Positions 63,693 through 64,000 of a stretch of 64,000 bases of DNA are shown piece after piece (the stretch's first letter is position 1; each line of letters starts with the position of its first letter). Origin of the DNA: Streptomyces lincolnensis (GTDB taxonomy: Bacteria; Actinomycetota; Actinomycetes; Streptomycetales; Streptomycetaceae); the NCBI RefSeq assembly GCF_001685355.1, contig NZ_CP016438.1, forward strand, positions 4,154,001 to 4,218,000. The letters run 5' to 3'. The position numbers and the translations under genes were made by a program. The notes beneath the pieces are model-generated. The model saw only the letters and a program-made list of their open reading frames with translations, was not told the origin of the DNA and did no database searches.

Positions 63693-64000
63693 TCCCCCAC
63701 CGAAGACGCGGACGCCGAGGACGCCGCCGCGGACGCCCCCGCAGGCACCGACCGCGCGAACCCGCCGTCCACCATCAGGTTCGCCACCGTCTCCAGCTCC
63801 GGCGGATTGCCCGCCAGCCGGGACAGGAACCCGTCGAAGTCCTCACCGCACGGCAGCAGCAACCGCTCCACCCGCTCCGCCGGCGGCGTGGACGGGTCCA
63901 CGTCCCGCGCGTCGTCGTAGGCGCAGAACCACACCGAACCGGCCCGGTCGCCCTTCACCTTCACGGCCAGCAAACCGCCCTGCACGAAACCGACCCCCAG
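63689..64000 (-). CDS. SUKH/SMI1-KNR4-like protein, C-terminal part (cut by window edge)
   Basis: At least 103 C-terminal residues are visible, starting LGVGFVQGGLLAVKVKGDRA and continuing VWFCAYDDARDVDP, LLPCGEDFDGFLSRLAGN, then an Ala/Ser-rich end. The strand-turn-helix pattern resembles the C-terminal half of SUKH (SMI1/KNR4) proteins. The stop overlaps the next start (GTGA), so it is translationally coupled to the deaminase/SUKH-4 gene. The start lies outside the window. Confidence 0.65.
   Translation of the reverse strand: MGVGFVQGGLLAVKVKGDRAGSVWFCAYDDARDVDPSTPPAERVERLLLPCGEDFDGFLSRLAGNPPELETVANLMVDGGFARSVPAGASAAASSASASSVGE

Noticed and set aside
60357..63920. 1187-codon plus-strand open frame opposite the deaminase/SUKH-4 gene
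   Set aside because: Arg/Pro/His repeats caused by the antisense of the Gly/Pro/Ala linker; no start signal or domain.
60933..64000. Polymorphic toxin secreted by type VII or contact-dependent system
   Set aside because: No signal peptide, WXG or secretion domain, and the immunity-type domains are in the same chain.

Overview
The base composition (very high GC, G or C at nearly every third codon position), the gene content and a tRNA-Leu with anticodon UAA (the bldA tRNA) point to a Streptomyces chromosome, in the conserved core rather than an arm. From memory, the gene order hutU, thiolase, pobA, bldA, ndh, eno, two rpf genes, P450, mazG, mfd resembles the S. coelicolor SCO307x-SCO311x block; I could not check this. 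No insertion sequence, prophage or CRISPR array was seen.

Layout. 1-3.2 kb: a minus-strand histidine-utilisation operon (hutU, an M20 amidohydrolase, start of hutF), divergent from a PLP fold-III decarboxylase. 4.9-7.1 kb: a four-gene set with three roadblock/LC7 proteins and a winged-helix-like partner. 7.2-13.7 kb: a small membrane protein, then an accessory-looking catabolic module: an RpiR/SIS regulator overlapping an aromatic-amino-acid-lyase homologue that lacks the Ala-Ser-Gly triad for the MIO cofactor, divergent from a complete OpuC/ProU-type quaternary-amine ABC importer. 13.7-23 kb: cystathionine beta-synthase, SGNH hydrolase, thiolase, small proteins, a Bax-inhibitor-1 protein and pobA. 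23.1 kb: bldA. 23.5-31.8 kb: MacB-like ABC exporter, cyclopropane synthase-type methyltransferase, type II NADH dehydrogenase with a distal Rex-like operator, Ppx/GppA phosphatase, DUF501. 31.8-42.7 kb: FtsB/DivIC, enolase, two Rpf cell-wall hydrolases (the first under a ydaO-type c-di-AMP riboswitch), P450, MazG, a DnaA-box-like array, a SurA-N lipoprotein, a soluble Ser/Thr kinase and a secreted HNH nuclease. 42.9-52 kb: antitoxin-like small protein, Mfd, DUF2079 membrane protein, a second MacB-like exporter paralogous to the first. 52.3-64 kb: DHA2 efflux pump, GNAT, secreted glycoside hydrolase, DUF485 plus acetate-type symporter, a coiled-coil protein, and a deaminase/SUKH-4 protein coupled to a partial SUKH-like gene.

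Most promising new biology: the 8.7-13.7 kb module. A lyase without the MIO triad would suit a substrate with a good leaving group such as trimethylammonium, and the divergent importer is of the betaine family. Together they suggest uptake and elimination of a histidine betaine such as ergothioneine or hercynine. The deaminase/SUKH locus at the right edge, the roadblock cluster without GTPase, and a 16-bp-period array of DnaA-box-like 9-mers between mazG and the SurA-N gene also deserve attention.
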